Source: an uncultured Roseburia sp. | GTDB taxonomy: Bacteria; Bacillota; Clostridia; Lachnospirales; Lachnospiraceae | Assembly (NCBI GenBank): GCA_910587865.1 | Contig: CAJUNX010000002.1 | Coordinates: forward strand, 53,171 to 117,170 | Length of the DNA stretch: 64,000 nucleotides | Reading direction: 5' to 3' | Notes under the pieces: model-generated | The model's input: only the letters and a program-made list of their open reading frames with translations | Database searches by the model: none | Told to the model about the DNA's origin: nothing | Made by a program: the position numbers and the translations under genes | Shown: positions 25,012 through 33,887 of the stretch, one piece after another | Numbering within the stretch: the first letter of the stretch is position 1 | Layout: the number at the start of each line of letters is the position of its first letter

Positions 25012-25040
25012 TTGTAACAGAATACAGATCATGCTAAAAT
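25012..25040 (+). promoter_or_regulatory. Promoter of DUF4869/ATPase pair
   Basis: TTGTAA-17-TAAAAT, 75 bases before the ATG of the DUF4869 gene. Confidence 0.5.
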
Positions 25041-25114
25041 GGATGAAATAACGCCAGGGTTTTGGGAGTGTAATGCAAAGAGAAACCCGAAGACATCTGA
25101 AACCAGGAGGTTTT

Positions 25115-25564
25115 ATGTTAAAAATTGTGTTTGGAGACATCGAAAATTCTATTTTCCACCCACCGACCTGGTTTGACAACCGGTACGAAGATGAATGGAT
25201 CACGGATCCCCTTTCGGTACAGATGATAAAAGACATCGACAAATCAGAAGTAGTCAGCCCGCACCTTATCGAAAGCCCGGTTCTCGGACCGATTTCCACA
25301 AAAGAGCTTTCAGGCGGGGTAAAAACACTGATGCTGATGGCGTTTGACGAGTCCGGAAAAATATTCAACGCATCCTCCTGCGGAAACAACTGTGCAAAAT
25401 GGATCGTTGAGATCAGCAGGCAAAAGGATCTGACCATAAATCTGCATCATGTGCTGGATTTCAGCTCTGCCGGAGAATTCGATGCCCTGATGCTGAATAC
25501 CGGAAGGATCGTTCACGGCTATGCGGAATATGTCGATGAAGCCCTGCGAATAGAGGAGCGGTAA
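25115..25564 (+). CDS. DUF4869 family protein
   Basis: A 149-residue protein matching what I know of DUF4869 (MLKIVFGDIE...FDNRYEDEWITD, MIKDIDKSEV). Members are small, cytoplasmic and often sit just before a P-loop ATPase gene, as here (3 bases apart). The start MLKIVFGD follows AGGAGG by 6-7 bases; the longer frame beginning MQRETRRH lacks one. The function is unknown. The fixed pairing and the company of mobile or defence-type genes (TetR exporter, AbiE pair elsewhere) make an accessory role likely. Confidence 0.65.
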   Translation: MLKIVFGDIENSIFHPPTWFDNRYEDEWITDPLSVQMIKDIDKSEVVSPHLIESPVLGPISTKELSGGVKTLMLMAFDESGKIFNASSCGNNCAKWIVEISRQKDLTINLHHVLDFSSAGEFDALMLNTGRIVHGYAEYVDEALRIEER

Positions 25565-25567
25565 CAG

Positions 25568-26533
25568 ATGAAGGGAAGCTATCATGTAATGGTGCAGAAT
25601 AACAGACTGCGCTACGAATTTGACATCAGACGCAATATCACGATCATTCAGGGGGACAGCGCCACCGGCAAGACGACGCTGGTTCAGATGATTGCCCTGT
25701 ATGCCAGGCTGGGCGAGAGCTCCGGCATTGATATCCAGTGCGAGAAAAAGTGCCGCACACTGGATTCTCCTGACTGGGAACTGGTTTTACCCGCTCTGCA
25801 TGACACTATCGTCTTTCTGGACGAAGATCACTTCTTTTTAAAGTCCGATCGTTTTGCCAGACTGGCGCAAGAATCTGACAATTATTTTGTGATTATGACC
25901 CGGGAAAATCTCTCAAATCTGCCGTATTCCGTGGAGGAAATCTACGGCATCCACGCCTCAGGAAAATATCATGATATGAGACGGGTTTACAACGAATTTT
26001 ATCACATATACAGCAGCGATACGCTTTTATCCAAAGTGAAACCGGATGCAGTCATCGTGGAAGACTCAAATTCCGGATATGACTTTTTTCATGATATCTG
26101 CACCAAAAAGCGGATTCCATGTCAAAGCGCCGGCGGAAAGTCGAATCTCAGACATGCCTTACAGAAAACAGATGATAAGCAGGTTCTGGTAATTGCTGAC
26201 GGCGCGTCCATCGGCCCGGAAATGAATGAACTGACCCAGTTTATGAAAACACATCCCGGAACAAAATGTTATCTTCCAGAATCTTTTGAATGGATCATCT
26301 TAAAATCCGGCCTGATTGACGGCAGCGCCGTGCAGGAGCTTCTCGCCCGCCCGCAGGACTATATAGAGAGCCGGGAATATTTTAACTGGGAACGATTTTT
26401 TACTCATATTCTGACTCATTACACAAAAGATACCTATCTGCATTACAACAGGCATAAGCTCAATTCCGCATACCTGCATGACAGAGCAAGAGATGCGATT
26501 CTGGCGGTGATGAATCTGATCGATTTTGAGTGA
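25568..26533 (+). CDS. P-loop ATPase with Toprim-like C-terminal part
   Basis: A 321-residue protein. N-terminal ATPase: Walker A GDSATGKTT near residue 29 and Walker B TIVFLDEDHFF near residue 85, with no ABC signature, so it resembles AAA15/OLD-type small ATPases. From residue ~155 the pattern is VIVEDSNSGYDFF, GGKSN and VLVIADGASIG, which follows the E, G, DxD layout of Toprim domains, but only one Asp of the last motif is kept. That would be a miniature OLD-like nuclease architecture; the match is by eye. It is translationally coupled to the DUF4869 gene and ends at a shared terminator. Confidence 0.5.
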   Translation: MKGSYHVMVQNNRLRYEFDIRRNITIIQGDSATGKTTLVQMIALYARLGESSGIDIQCEKKCRTLDSPDWELVLPALHDTIVFLDEDHFFLKSDRFARLAQESDNYFVIMTRENLSNLPYSVEEIYGIHASGKYHDMRRVYNEFYHIYSSDTLLSKVKPDAVIVEDSNSGYDFFHDICTKKRIPCQSAGGKSNLRHALQKTDDKQVLVIADGASIGPEMNELTQFMKTHPGTKCYLPESFEWIILKSGLIDGSAVQELLARPQDYIESREYFNWERFFTHILTHYTKDTYLHYNRHKLNSAYLHDRARDAILAVMNLIDFE

Positions 26534-26565
26534 CAAAAAACGCTGTCTGTTACACAGACAGCGTT
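26534..26565 (-). terminator. Terminator of DUF6056 gene
   Basis: AACGCTGTCTGT and ACAGACAGCGTT form a 12-bp stem with a 3-base loop. The A-run on the plus side is a U-run in the minus-strand transcript. The stem holds the minus-strand gene's stop codon. Confidence 0.75.
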
Positions 26566-27998
26566 ATAAAAAACACATTCACAAAGCACAGCAGCCCCAA
26601 AAGGGTCGCGATCAGCTTTCCGGCCGTTGTCTTAAGACACGCTTCCACAGCCCCGCGCTGTTTTTCAATCGCCGCTATGGTCACCAGCAGCAGGATCCCG
26701 TAGAGCGGCGCATACACCCGTTCCCCGGAGACGTAGATCGTCGCCATAAAGCCGAGCACCGCGCCCGCGCCGAAGCCAAGCCCCAGAAGAATCAGCACGC
26801 AGACATACTCCCCGACTGACTCCCCAAACAGCTGCCAGAGCGCGTACAGCATGGACGCCACCGCAGCCGCGAGATACACCATAGGGATCCAGGTCGACAG
26901 TTCCCCCCAGCTCCAGGAGAGGATCTGATCCGGCATGACAAAGAGGCCCGATAAGCCCGGATAGGCTGTCCGAAGTACCGTCTGCCCAAAGAGAATCAGA
27001 AGCGGCACGGAAGAGACAAGCGTCTTTTTATAATCCTTCGTCTTCTCATACACAAGCAATACCCAGATCAGCGCCACCGCGAAAAAGACGATATCAGCGT
27101 TCGCCAGAAATACCCGCTCGATGCTTAAGAGGCCGAGATAAAGCTTTTCCCCGAAATCAAACTCCGCATAAATGGGAAGATCCGCGATACTGACCGCATT
27201 GCGCTTCGCGTTTCCCGGGCAGAGGGCGATGACCGCGAGCGAAATCACATCGATCACCCAAAAGAAGATCAGTGATGCCAGGGCGCGCCCACGGGGACCT
27301 TGTGCTTCCTCTCCCCCAAACTTCCGTCCCCCGGCATCCCCGTCCTGCTTCTTTCCTATGGCACTCCCGCCTCGTTTCCTTCTTCCGGCACACTTCCGTC
27401 CCCCGGCATCCCCGTCCTGCTTCCTTTTCAAAAACAGGGAAACCGTGCTCATCAGAAGCACAAACAGCAGGATGACCGCCATCTGCTCATGGCTTCCGGT
27501 GACGATGCACGCCGGTATCCCGATCAAAAGCTCCCACCAGAAGATCTTCTCCCCAGACAGGATTTTTTTCACCAGCATTCCCACGAAAAAAATGCACCAG
27601 AACGGCCAGAAGTGGGTCACTGTCGTGGTCGCCCAGCCCGCCGTCCCCATATCGTGAAACGGAAATAAAAGCGCCGCCCCCGCTGCACACCAGCAGATCA
27701 GGCGGCTTTTCTCAAAATACTTAGAAAGGACAACCGGAAGACTCGCAAACATCAGAAAATCAATCAGCCTCCACAGCGGCAGACACTGAATCACCGTCAC
27801 CAGTACAAATTCAGAAACTACTCTTGACGTCCAGTTTTGATACCGTCCCGCTAAATAAGCCCACAGCGTGGTGCCCTCCGTCGCTTCCCGGAAAAACACA
27901 TCGTCCCCGCCCATCGGCTGCATCAGCAGGTGATACACGAGTCCGACGGCGGCCGTCAGCGCGAAGGGCACCCACAGGGCAGACCGCTTATTCTTCAT
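26550..27998 (-). CDS. DUF6056 family membrane protein
   Basis: A 482-residue integral membrane protein with about ten to twelve segments, beginning with MKNKRSALWVPFALTAAVG and GGDDVFFREA. This layout matches DUF6056, a GT-C-like family related to GtrII-type glucosyl transfer proteins. The membrane helices are interrupted at residues ~190-235 by a charged Gly/Lys/Arg insert in which KQDGDAGGRK occurs twice; in DNA a 31-base block repeats 72 bases apart. Its ATG overlaps the end of the zinc-ribbon gene by 11 bases, so the two are co-translated. Confidence 0.7.
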   Translation of the reverse strand: MKNKRSALWVPFALTAAVGLVYHLLMQPMGGDDVFFREATEGTTLWAYLAGRYQNWTSRVVSEFVLVTVIQCLPLWRLIDFLMFASLPVVLSKYFEKSRLICWCAAGAALLFPFHDMGTAGWATTTVTHFWPFWCIFFVGMLVKKILSGEKIFWWELLIGIPACIVTGSHEQMAVILLFVLLMSTVSLFLKRKQDGDAGGRKCAGRRKRGGSAIGKKQDGDAGGRKFGGEEAQGPRGRALASLIFFWVIDVISLAVIALCPGNAKRNAVSIADLPIYAEFDFGEKLYLGLLSIERVFLANADIVFFAVALIWVLLVYEKTKDYKKTLVSSVPLLILFGQTVLRTAYPGLSGLFVMPDQILSWSWGELSTWIPMVYLAAAVASMLYALWQLFGESVGEYVCVLILLGLGFGAGAVLGFMATIYVSGERVYAPLYGILLLVTIAAIEKQRGAVEACLKTTAGKLIATLLGLLCFVNVFFITLSV

Positions 27999-28359
27999 AG
28001 ATTCCTTCGTTCATCTTCGCCCCGCAGCTGCTGCAGAACGCCGCACCCTCCGGCATCTTCATCCCGCAGTTCGGGCAGACCGCGGAACCCTGAATGCGAA
28101 GCACCTCCGCCTTCATCCGGTCAATCTCCTCCAGCGCCTCGCCGATCAGGAAGAACTGCTCCGCCTCGTCAATCTCTTCTTCGTTCTTATGCCTGTCATA
28201 ATAAGCCGCGCCAAGCTCTCTGTACTGCCGGTCCACGTAGTCTTCCTTTGCCTTGATGTCAATCCGCAGCCTGGCGATCTCGGAGACATCCTTTGCCTTC
28301 TGGCTGACATCCTTTCCGGCGCTCACCAGCGATTCACCTAACTTATCAAAAAAATCCAT
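27988..28359 (-). CDS. Zinc-ribbon protein
   Basis: A 123-residue protein: a helical, coiled-coil-like N-terminal part (residues 1-90, rich in Lys/Glu, KAKDVSEIARL) and a C-terminal zinc ribbon with CPNCG and CSSCG pairs. Typical of small Firmicute proteins of unknown role that accompany membrane proteins. Ribosome site CAGGAGG. Confidence 0.75.
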   Translation of the reverse strand: MDFFDKLGESLVSAGKDVSQKAKDVSEIARLRIDIKAKEDYVDRQYRELGAAYYDRHKNEEEIDEAEQFFLIGEALEEIDRMKAEVLRIQGSAVCPNCGMKMPEGAAFCSSCGAKMNEGIYEE

Positions 28360-28462
28360 ACCCTGATACCTCCTGCATTCATATATCCCTAGTATAACCC
28401 TTAATCAGCGTTTCGGCAACGCAAATTTCATGTTTTCTCATTTCCGCAGGCCGCCTCCCGCA

Positions 28463-29404
28463 TCACCGCGTACAGATATACACCAGATAGCCCGCATAGA
28501 TCAGAAGCATCAGCGCCCCCTCCGACCGCTCCAGCTTCTGTCTCGTCGCCGTAAACAGCCAGGCCACCACACTCATCGCGATCAGGATCCCGATGTCCAC
28601 CACGTTTTCCATGATAAACGCGATCGGGCTGATCGCCGCCGCAACGCCGAGCACGAACAGGATATTAAAAATATTCGATCCGATCACGTTTCCGAGCGCC
28701 ATGTCAAGCTCATTCTTTTTCGCGGCGACTACAGATGTCACAAGCTCCGGAAGACTCGTTCCGCAGGCGACGATCGTAAGTCCGATCAGATTTTCGCTTA
28801 AGCCCAGCCGCGCCGCGATCGCGGACGCTCCGTCCACGACAAAATCGCCACCGAATTTGATCGCGATAACGCCGCCCACTATAAACACGACGCATTTCCA
28901 CATCGGGAGCACCTCATACTCCTCTTCCCCTGCCTGCGCTCTCGCCCGCAGCGCGGAACGCACCATCCATATCAGAAATCCGACGAAGATCGCAAGGAGG
29001 ATCAATCCGTCCGCCCTGCCAAGCTCCATCGAAAGAAATCCGCAGACCAGAAGCAGCACGGCGCACAAAATCGAAAACGGAAACTCTTTTTTCAGCGTGC
29101 TCTTCTCCGCCTTTAACGGGTTAAACAGCGCCGCAAACCCGCAGACCACCATCAGGTTAAAAATATTCGATCCGACGGCATTGCTGACCGCAAGCGCGTT
29201 ATTTCCCCCCATCGCAGCCGTGATACTGACCGCACATTCTGGAAGGCTCGTTCCCATCGCAACAATCGTAAGCCCGATGATGATCGACGGCACTTTTAAC
29301 GTTTTCGCCACCGAAGAACTCCCCTCCACAAAAAAATCCGCCCCCTTGATCAGCAGGATAAACCCTGCCGCCAGCAGCACAATCGACCACACCATCTCCG
29401 TCAT
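28463..29404 (-). CDS. Calcium/sodium antiporter (CaCA family)
   Basis: A 313-residue membrane antiporter with two inverted halves. Both alpha repeats are seen: GTSLPECAVSITAA with SNAVGSNIFN near residues 52-83, and GTSLPELVTSVVAA with GNVIGSNIFN near 210-240. These motifs bind the exchanged ions. It exports Ca2+ in exchange for Na+ (YrbG type). A gene for the Mn exporter MntP follows upstream in the transcript order; whether it shares its riboswitch is doubtful because 176 bases separate them. Confidence 0.85.
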   Translation of the reverse strand: MTEMVWSIVLLAAGFILLIKGADFFVEGSSSVAKTLKVPSIIIGLTIVAMGTSLPECAVSITAAMGGNNALAVSNAVGSNIFNLMVVCGFAALFNPLKAEKSTLKKEFPFSILCAVLLLVCGFLSMELGRADGLILLAIFVGFLIWMVRSALRARAQAGEEEYEVLPMWKCVVFIVGGVIAIKFGGDFVVDGASAIAARLGLSENLIGLTIVACGTSLPELVTSVVAAKKNELDMALGNVIGSNIFNILFVLGVAAAISPIAFIMENVVDIGILIAMSVVAWLFTATRQKLERSEGALMLLIYAGYLVYICTR

Positions 29405-29580
29405 ACGTCATTTCCTCCTTTTTCTTTATTCGAAGGCGGTCAGGACTCTCCCGTTCCGCTCTTCCGCTCTGCCATGTTCCGGCATTTTGCCGACGCCCGC
29501 AGCTTCCTCTTTCCGCGGCCCGCCGTGCCGGTTTTCTCTGAAAACTGTTTTTTACAGAATACCCGGGAAATGTAAATGCG

Positions 29581-30153
29581 TCAGCTCATCAGATGCGTCA
29601 GCAGAATCCGGCTGCCGAGCAGTACCAGAATCAGCCCGCCCGCAAATTCCGCCTTATTCTTATATTTATTACCAAAGAAGTTCCCGACATACACGCCGCC
29701 GACCGCGATGACAAATGTCACGATGCCGATCACGGATACGGCTTCCGCGATCGGATAGTCGAGAAACGCGAACGTGATCCCGACCGCAAGCGCATCAATG
29801 CTTGTCGCAACCGCAAGGAGCAGCATCTCTTTTAAATCCAGCGGCGGATCCATCTGTTCGATCTCCACTGCCTCCGCCGGCTTTATGGCTTCCAAGATCA
29901 TCTTCCCGCCAATAAATCCCAAAAGCAGAAAGGCGATCCAGTGATCGACGCTTGTAATATACTGTTCAAAACGGCTTCCGAGCACCCAGCCCGCAAACGG
30001 CATCAGCGCCTGAAACCCTCCGAAAAACAATCCGATCACAAGCGCCTGTTTTTTGTTGACTTTGCGCATCGCAAGCCCTTTGCAGATCGCCACCGCAAAT
30101 GCGTCCATGGCCAGGCCGACCCCCATAAACATCAGCTCGATTAACATTCCCAC
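29581..30153 (-). CDS. mntP: Manganese efflux pump MntP
   Basis: A 190-residue membrane protein of the MntP family (six segments; conserved Asp in MGVGLAMDAFAVAI and in ATSIDALAVGI). It exports excess Mn2+. The start GTG has GGGAGG 8 bases upstream; an ATG two codons later would be farther than usual. A manganese riboswitch in its leader fits the role well. Confidence 0.9.
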   Translation of the reverse strand: MGMLIELMFMGVGLAMDAFAVAICKGLAMRKVNKKQALVIGLFFGGFQALMPFAGWVLGSRFEQYITSVDHWIAFLLLGFIGGKMILEAIKPAEAVEIEQMDPPLDLKEMLLLAVATSIDALAVGITFAFLDYPIAEAVSVIGIVTFVIAVGGVYVGNFFGNKYKNKAEFAGGLILVLLGSRILLTHLMS

Positions 30154-30271
30154 ACTGTTTTCCTCCCTTTTTCAGCAGATTTCATCCCGTCATATCCGTC
30201 GCGGCGGATGACGCACTCCCCCGTCAGCCGGTTAATGAGTCGGATCCAGATGCCGGGTCTGTCTTCCGCAC

Positions 30272-30414
30272 AAAAAATGAGACCCATGCATATCTATGTC
30301 CCGCTGCCCAACCGGCACCGGATCATACATATACCTGAGTCTCATTCTTTAAGATTTGCCAGACCTTGCGGCCGCGTATGTTGACAAATCACGCTTTCAC
30401 GCAAACTACTCCCT
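30272..30414 (-). promoter_or_regulatory. yybP-ykoY manganese riboswitch with terminator
   Basis: Read on the minus strand: GGGAGTAG, then GTCAACATACG, then GCAAGGTCTGGC, the conserved blocks of the Mn2+-sensing yybP-ykoY element in their proper order. Behind it, AATGAGAC pairs with GTCTCATT followed by TTTTTT, a terminator-type expression platform ending about 120 bases before mntP. Rfam RF00080 search would confirm. Confidence 0.75.
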
Positions 30415-30455
30415 CACGGAATTCTCTCTATGCGTCTTCTGCTGACGTTTTCCTT

Positions 30456-30484
30456 ACTATAATGCACGCCTTTGCGTTTGTCAA
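30456..30484 (-). promoter_or_regulatory. Promoter of mntP riboswitch transcript
   Basis: TTGACA-17-TATAGT on the minus strand, about 40 bases before the riboswitch core. Confidence 0.75.
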
Positions 30485-30540
30485 TCCAGAATTTTGCCAA
30501 ACGGAAAATTTTACACAATTTTTACATGGGCACGCCGCCT

Positions 30541-33500
30541 TTACCCCAGCAGCTCCATGATCTCCTCCCGCGTGAAGGTGACGGAATCCATGCCCTCCCC
30601 CGCCAGCACCTGCTCCGCAAGCTTTTTCTTTCTCTCCTGAATCGCGATGATCTTTTCCTCGATCGTCCCCTCGGCCACGAGCTTATAAACCGTCACCACA
30701 TGCTTTTGTCCGATCCGGTGCGCCCGGTCCGTTGCCTGATTCTGCACGGCCACATTCCACCACGGATCATAATGGATCACGATGTCCGCGGCTGTGAGGT
30801 TCAGCCCTGTGCCGCCGGCTTTCAGAGAGATACAGAACACCGGAATATCGTCCTGATGAAAGCTCTCGACCATCTGCATCCGCTTTTCCTTGCCCACGGC
30901 GCCCGTCAGCATGTAATACCCCACGCCCTCTCCCGTCAGCCGCTCCGCCAGGCGGTCCAACATGGAAGTAAACTGCGAAAACAGCAGCACCTTATGTCCT
31001 CCGCCCACGGCATTTAAAATCAGCTCCATGCACATGTCGGCCTTTGCGGATTCGCCGCGGTATCCGTCAAACAGCAGCGCCGGATCACAGCAGATCTGCC
31101 GCAGCTTCGTCAGCTCCGCCAGGATCTGAAGCTTTTCCGTGGAAAATTCCCGGTCCGTCTTCCCGTCCAGCAGCTGTTTTAAATGCTGCACATGCGCGTC
31201 GTAAAGCGCCTGCTGCTCTTCTTCCATCCTTGCGAATACATGTTCTTCCAGTTTTTCCGGCAGATCGTTTAACACCTCGCTTTTTAGCCTGCGCAGGATA
31301 AAGGGCCGGATCATCCGCTGCAAACGCACCATTTTCTCCTCATCGGCATTTATCGCCACCGGAATCTCGATCTCCTCCCGGAAACGCTTGTAGGTATAGA
31401 GAAATCCCGGCATCAGATAATCAAAAATACTCCAGAGTTCGCTGAGCCGGTTTTCAATCGGCGTCCCGGTCAGCGCCAGCTTAAACGCAGCCGTAATCTT
31501 TTTGACGCCTTTCGCCGCCTGCGTGCCCGGATTTTTGATATACTGCGCCTCATCGATCACCTGGATCGCAAAGATGATATCCTGATAGTGGTCGGCATCC
31601 CGCTTTAACAGATCATAGGAGGTAATGAGAATCTCTCCCTCCCTGGTCGCAAGAATCTTTTCCCTGCGCTCCGCTGCACCGCCCGAGATCACAACCGCAG
31701 ACAGTCCCGGTGCAAACCGTCCGATCTCCTTCTGCCAGTTGTAAACCAGCGAGGCCGGACACACGATCAGCGAACGGCGGCACGGCTCTTCCCCGGTACA
31801 CTCCTCCGCCTCGGATAAGAGAAGACTGATTACCTGCAGTGTCTTTCCCAGTCCCATGTCATCCGCCAGTATTCCGCCGAAGCCGTTTTCGCGCAGTGTC
31901 TTCAGCCACAGAAAACCGCTCTTCTGATAACCGCGCATCACAGACTTTAAGGTTTCCGGCACCTCATAATCGCTGTCCTCAATCGTTTTCATATTGCGGA
32001 CAATGCCCTTAAACGCCTTGTTTTTCTCAACCGACAGACAATGGTTGCTCTTTAACGCCGCATCAATGTACATGGCGCGGTATTTCGGCACATTCACGCA
32101 CCCGGTCTTTAAATCCGCCTCCGACAGATACAGATCCTCGCTGACCTCGGCGAGAAGTCCCGGTCCGTCATCGCGGATATCCAGGAAATCACCGTTTTTC
32201 AGCCGGATATACTTCTTTTTCCGGTCATACTTTGTCAGCAGATACGCCAGCTCCTCCGGCGGCATCTCCTCCGAAGAGATCTGCAGCTCTAACAGGTCGC
32301 TCTTTAACGCCACCCCTACCGATACCTTCGGGGAGGATATGACCTTCATTCCCCTGAAATCCTCCGACGTATAGATCGTCATATATTCGCTCAGGCGCTG
32401 CAGCCCCCCTGCCAGAAGGCGGTAGAGCATGTCCTCGTCATGTGAGAGCACAAACACGGTCTGCTCCTGCGCATAATCGTTAAAGTAAGGCTCCACCAAA
32501 GACCGGATCTTTGACTCTTCCGCCGGATCCCGCACCTCGCCCGGCGCTGCCGTCTCCAGTACATTATATTTCTCGTCGCCGTAAACGGCCATAAGCTTCG
32601 CGCCTGTCGTCTGATTATCCTGCTTATCCAGGTAAAGCTCAAACTCCGGCTTCTTCGGGACATAAAGTCCCTCGTCAAACCCATCGGACACCACTTCAAA
32701 GTTTTCCGTCAGCAGCGGCAGCAGATCCCGGCAGAACATGGGCAGCTCCCCGGGCGCGACATAGCAGCCGCCTTCTCCCTGGCGCGCCAGGTAGTCAAAA
32801 ATCTCCTCCGCGGCTGACCGAAGCTGCTTCGTGCTTCGGAAAATCCGGTTATCCTCATAGAAATAATAGTACGCCGCACCTTTTATCACATGCAGCTCCT
32901 CCAAAAGCAAAAAAACACCGGCTGCGCCGGCGCGTATCACAAGCTTTGGCCTGAATTCCGTCTCTGCGACTGTACACAGCGTCTCTTTGTCATAGCCTAA
33001 CTCCGCCCGAAACGGCCGGTCCAGAACCGCTTCAAAAAAACGGTCCATCCCCACCTCGTCAAGCTCCATCGTGCGCTCATATCCCCCGCTGCTGACATAA
33101 TAGGCATGCGCCCTGCTCTGTCTCTTCTTATCCTCCTCCTGCTGCATGAAAAACCGCACCAGCCGCCAGGCGTCCTCCGTAAACGCATCCTTATTGTGAT
33201 AAAACTCCAGCTTTTTTCCATAATGAACCTTTTCATTCTGTCGAAGCGCCTGCAGAAATGACGAAATGCTTTTCAGGACATACATCTGCTCCGCCCCGAT
33301 CTTAAACTCGACGACCGCATATCCGTATGCAAGTTTAAAATGGGGTTCCAGCTCCACCTTTCCATACAGATCCGCCGGAATCAGCCAGGACGTCCCCGCC
33401 CGCATCGAATACCGGTTTAACAGATTTTTAAACGGCTCCGGGGTCTGCATGACGGGAATCTTTTCCCCGGAGCGGGAGAGTTCTGTTTCCTCCGCCCCTT

Positions 33501-33843
33501 TTCTGCCCAGCTTCACATCCAGAATCTCCTTCGCCTGCCTGCGGCTGACATAGGCGAGAAGCACCGCCACGCAGTGCTTGCAGATCCCCTCGTAATTGAA
33601 AAACGCTTCGCACTCGCAGCTGCACCGGGCAACATCCGCGTATTCCTCGTCCACCTCCGCCGTCACCCGGTACCAGCTCTGCTCCCTGCCGCGCACCTTT
33701 GCGGAGAGTTCTGCCACAGGATTCTTTTCCTGCAGATAAATATCATAGGTAAAATCTGATACTCCGCCCGCCTCATACAGCGCTTTTCCCCTCCGGTAAG
33801 CTGCCGGATATGTCTCGGCTCTGATATCCGATACAGAAAACAT
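30541..33843 (-). CDS. SNF2-family DNA helicase/ATPase with SWIM zinc finger
   Basis: A 1100-residue protein. N-terminal SWIM motif: CSCECEAFFNYEGICKHC near residue 75. Helicase part from residue ~640: motif I LADDMGLGKTLQV, motif II VIDEAQYIKNP, motif III LTGTPIENRL, and C-terminal helicase with FCISLKAGGTGLNL and DRAHRIGQ (motif VI). Proteins of this shape move along double-stranded DNA and are common in Firmicutes; a role in DNA repair or restart is likely, by family. ATG with GGGGAGGAA. The next gene on the strand upstream is a Na/Pi cotransporter, 45 bases away. Confidence 0.9.
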   Translation of the reverse strand: MFSVSDIRAETYPAAYRRGKALYEAGGVSDFTYDIYLQEKNPVAELSAKVRGREQSWYRVTAEVDEEYADVARCSCECEAFFNYEGICKHCVAVLLAYVSRRQAKEILDVKLGRKGAEETELSRSGEKIPVMQTPEPFKNLLNRYSMRAGTSWLIPADLYGKVELEPHFKLAYGYAVVEFKIGAEQMYVLKSISSFLQALRQNEKVHYGKKLEFYHNKDAFTEDAWRLVRFFMQQEEDKKRQSRAHAYYVSSGGYERTMELDEVGMDRFFEAVLDRPFRAELGYDKETLCTVAETEFRPKLVIRAGAAGVFLLLEELHVIKGAAYYYFYEDNRIFRSTKQLRSAAEEIFDYLARQGEGGCYVAPGELPMFCRDLLPLLTENFEVVSDGFDEGLYVPKKPEFELYLDKQDNQTTGAKLMAVYGDEKYNVLETAAPGEVRDPAEESKIRSLVEPYFNDYAQEQTVFVLSHDEDMLYRLLAGGLQRLSEYMTIYTSEDFRGMKVISSPKVSVGVALKSDLLELQISSEEMPPEELAYLLTKYDRKKKYIRLKNGDFLDIRDDGPGLLAEVSEDLYLSEADLKTGCVNVPKYRAMYIDAALKSNHCLSVEKNKAFKGIVRNMKTIEDSDYEVPETLKSVMRGYQKSGFLWLKTLRENGFGGILADDMGLGKTLQVISLLLSEAEECTGEEPCRRSLIVCPASLVYNWQKEIGRFAPGLSAVVISGGAAERREKILATREGEILITSYDLLKRDADHYQDIIFAIQVIDEAQYIKNPGTQAAKGVKKITAAFKLALTGTPIENRLSELWSIFDYLMPGFLYTYKRFREEIEIPVAINADEEKMVRLQRMIRPFILRRLKSEVLNDLPEKLEEHVFARMEEEQQALYDAHVQHLKQLLDGKTDREFSTEKLQILAELTKLRQICCDPALLFDGYRGESAKADMCMELILNAVGGGHKVLLFSQFTSMLDRLAERLTGEGVGYYMLTGAVGKEKRMQMVESFHQDDIPVFCISLKAGGTGLNLTAADIVIHYDPWWNVAVQNQATDRAHRIGQKHVVTVYKLVAEGTIEEKIIAIQERKKKLAEQVLAGEGMDSVTFTREEIMELLG

Positions 33844-33887
33844 ATTCTTCCTCCCCGTTTCCTTTCCCCGGCCGCGCCCGGCGCTGA

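Noticed and set aside
30272..30414. NiCo (czcD) riboswitch before mntP
   Set aside because: A single GGGACA-like block occurs, but the order GGGAGTAG, CAACATACG, GCAAGG fits the manganese element and the downstream gene far better.
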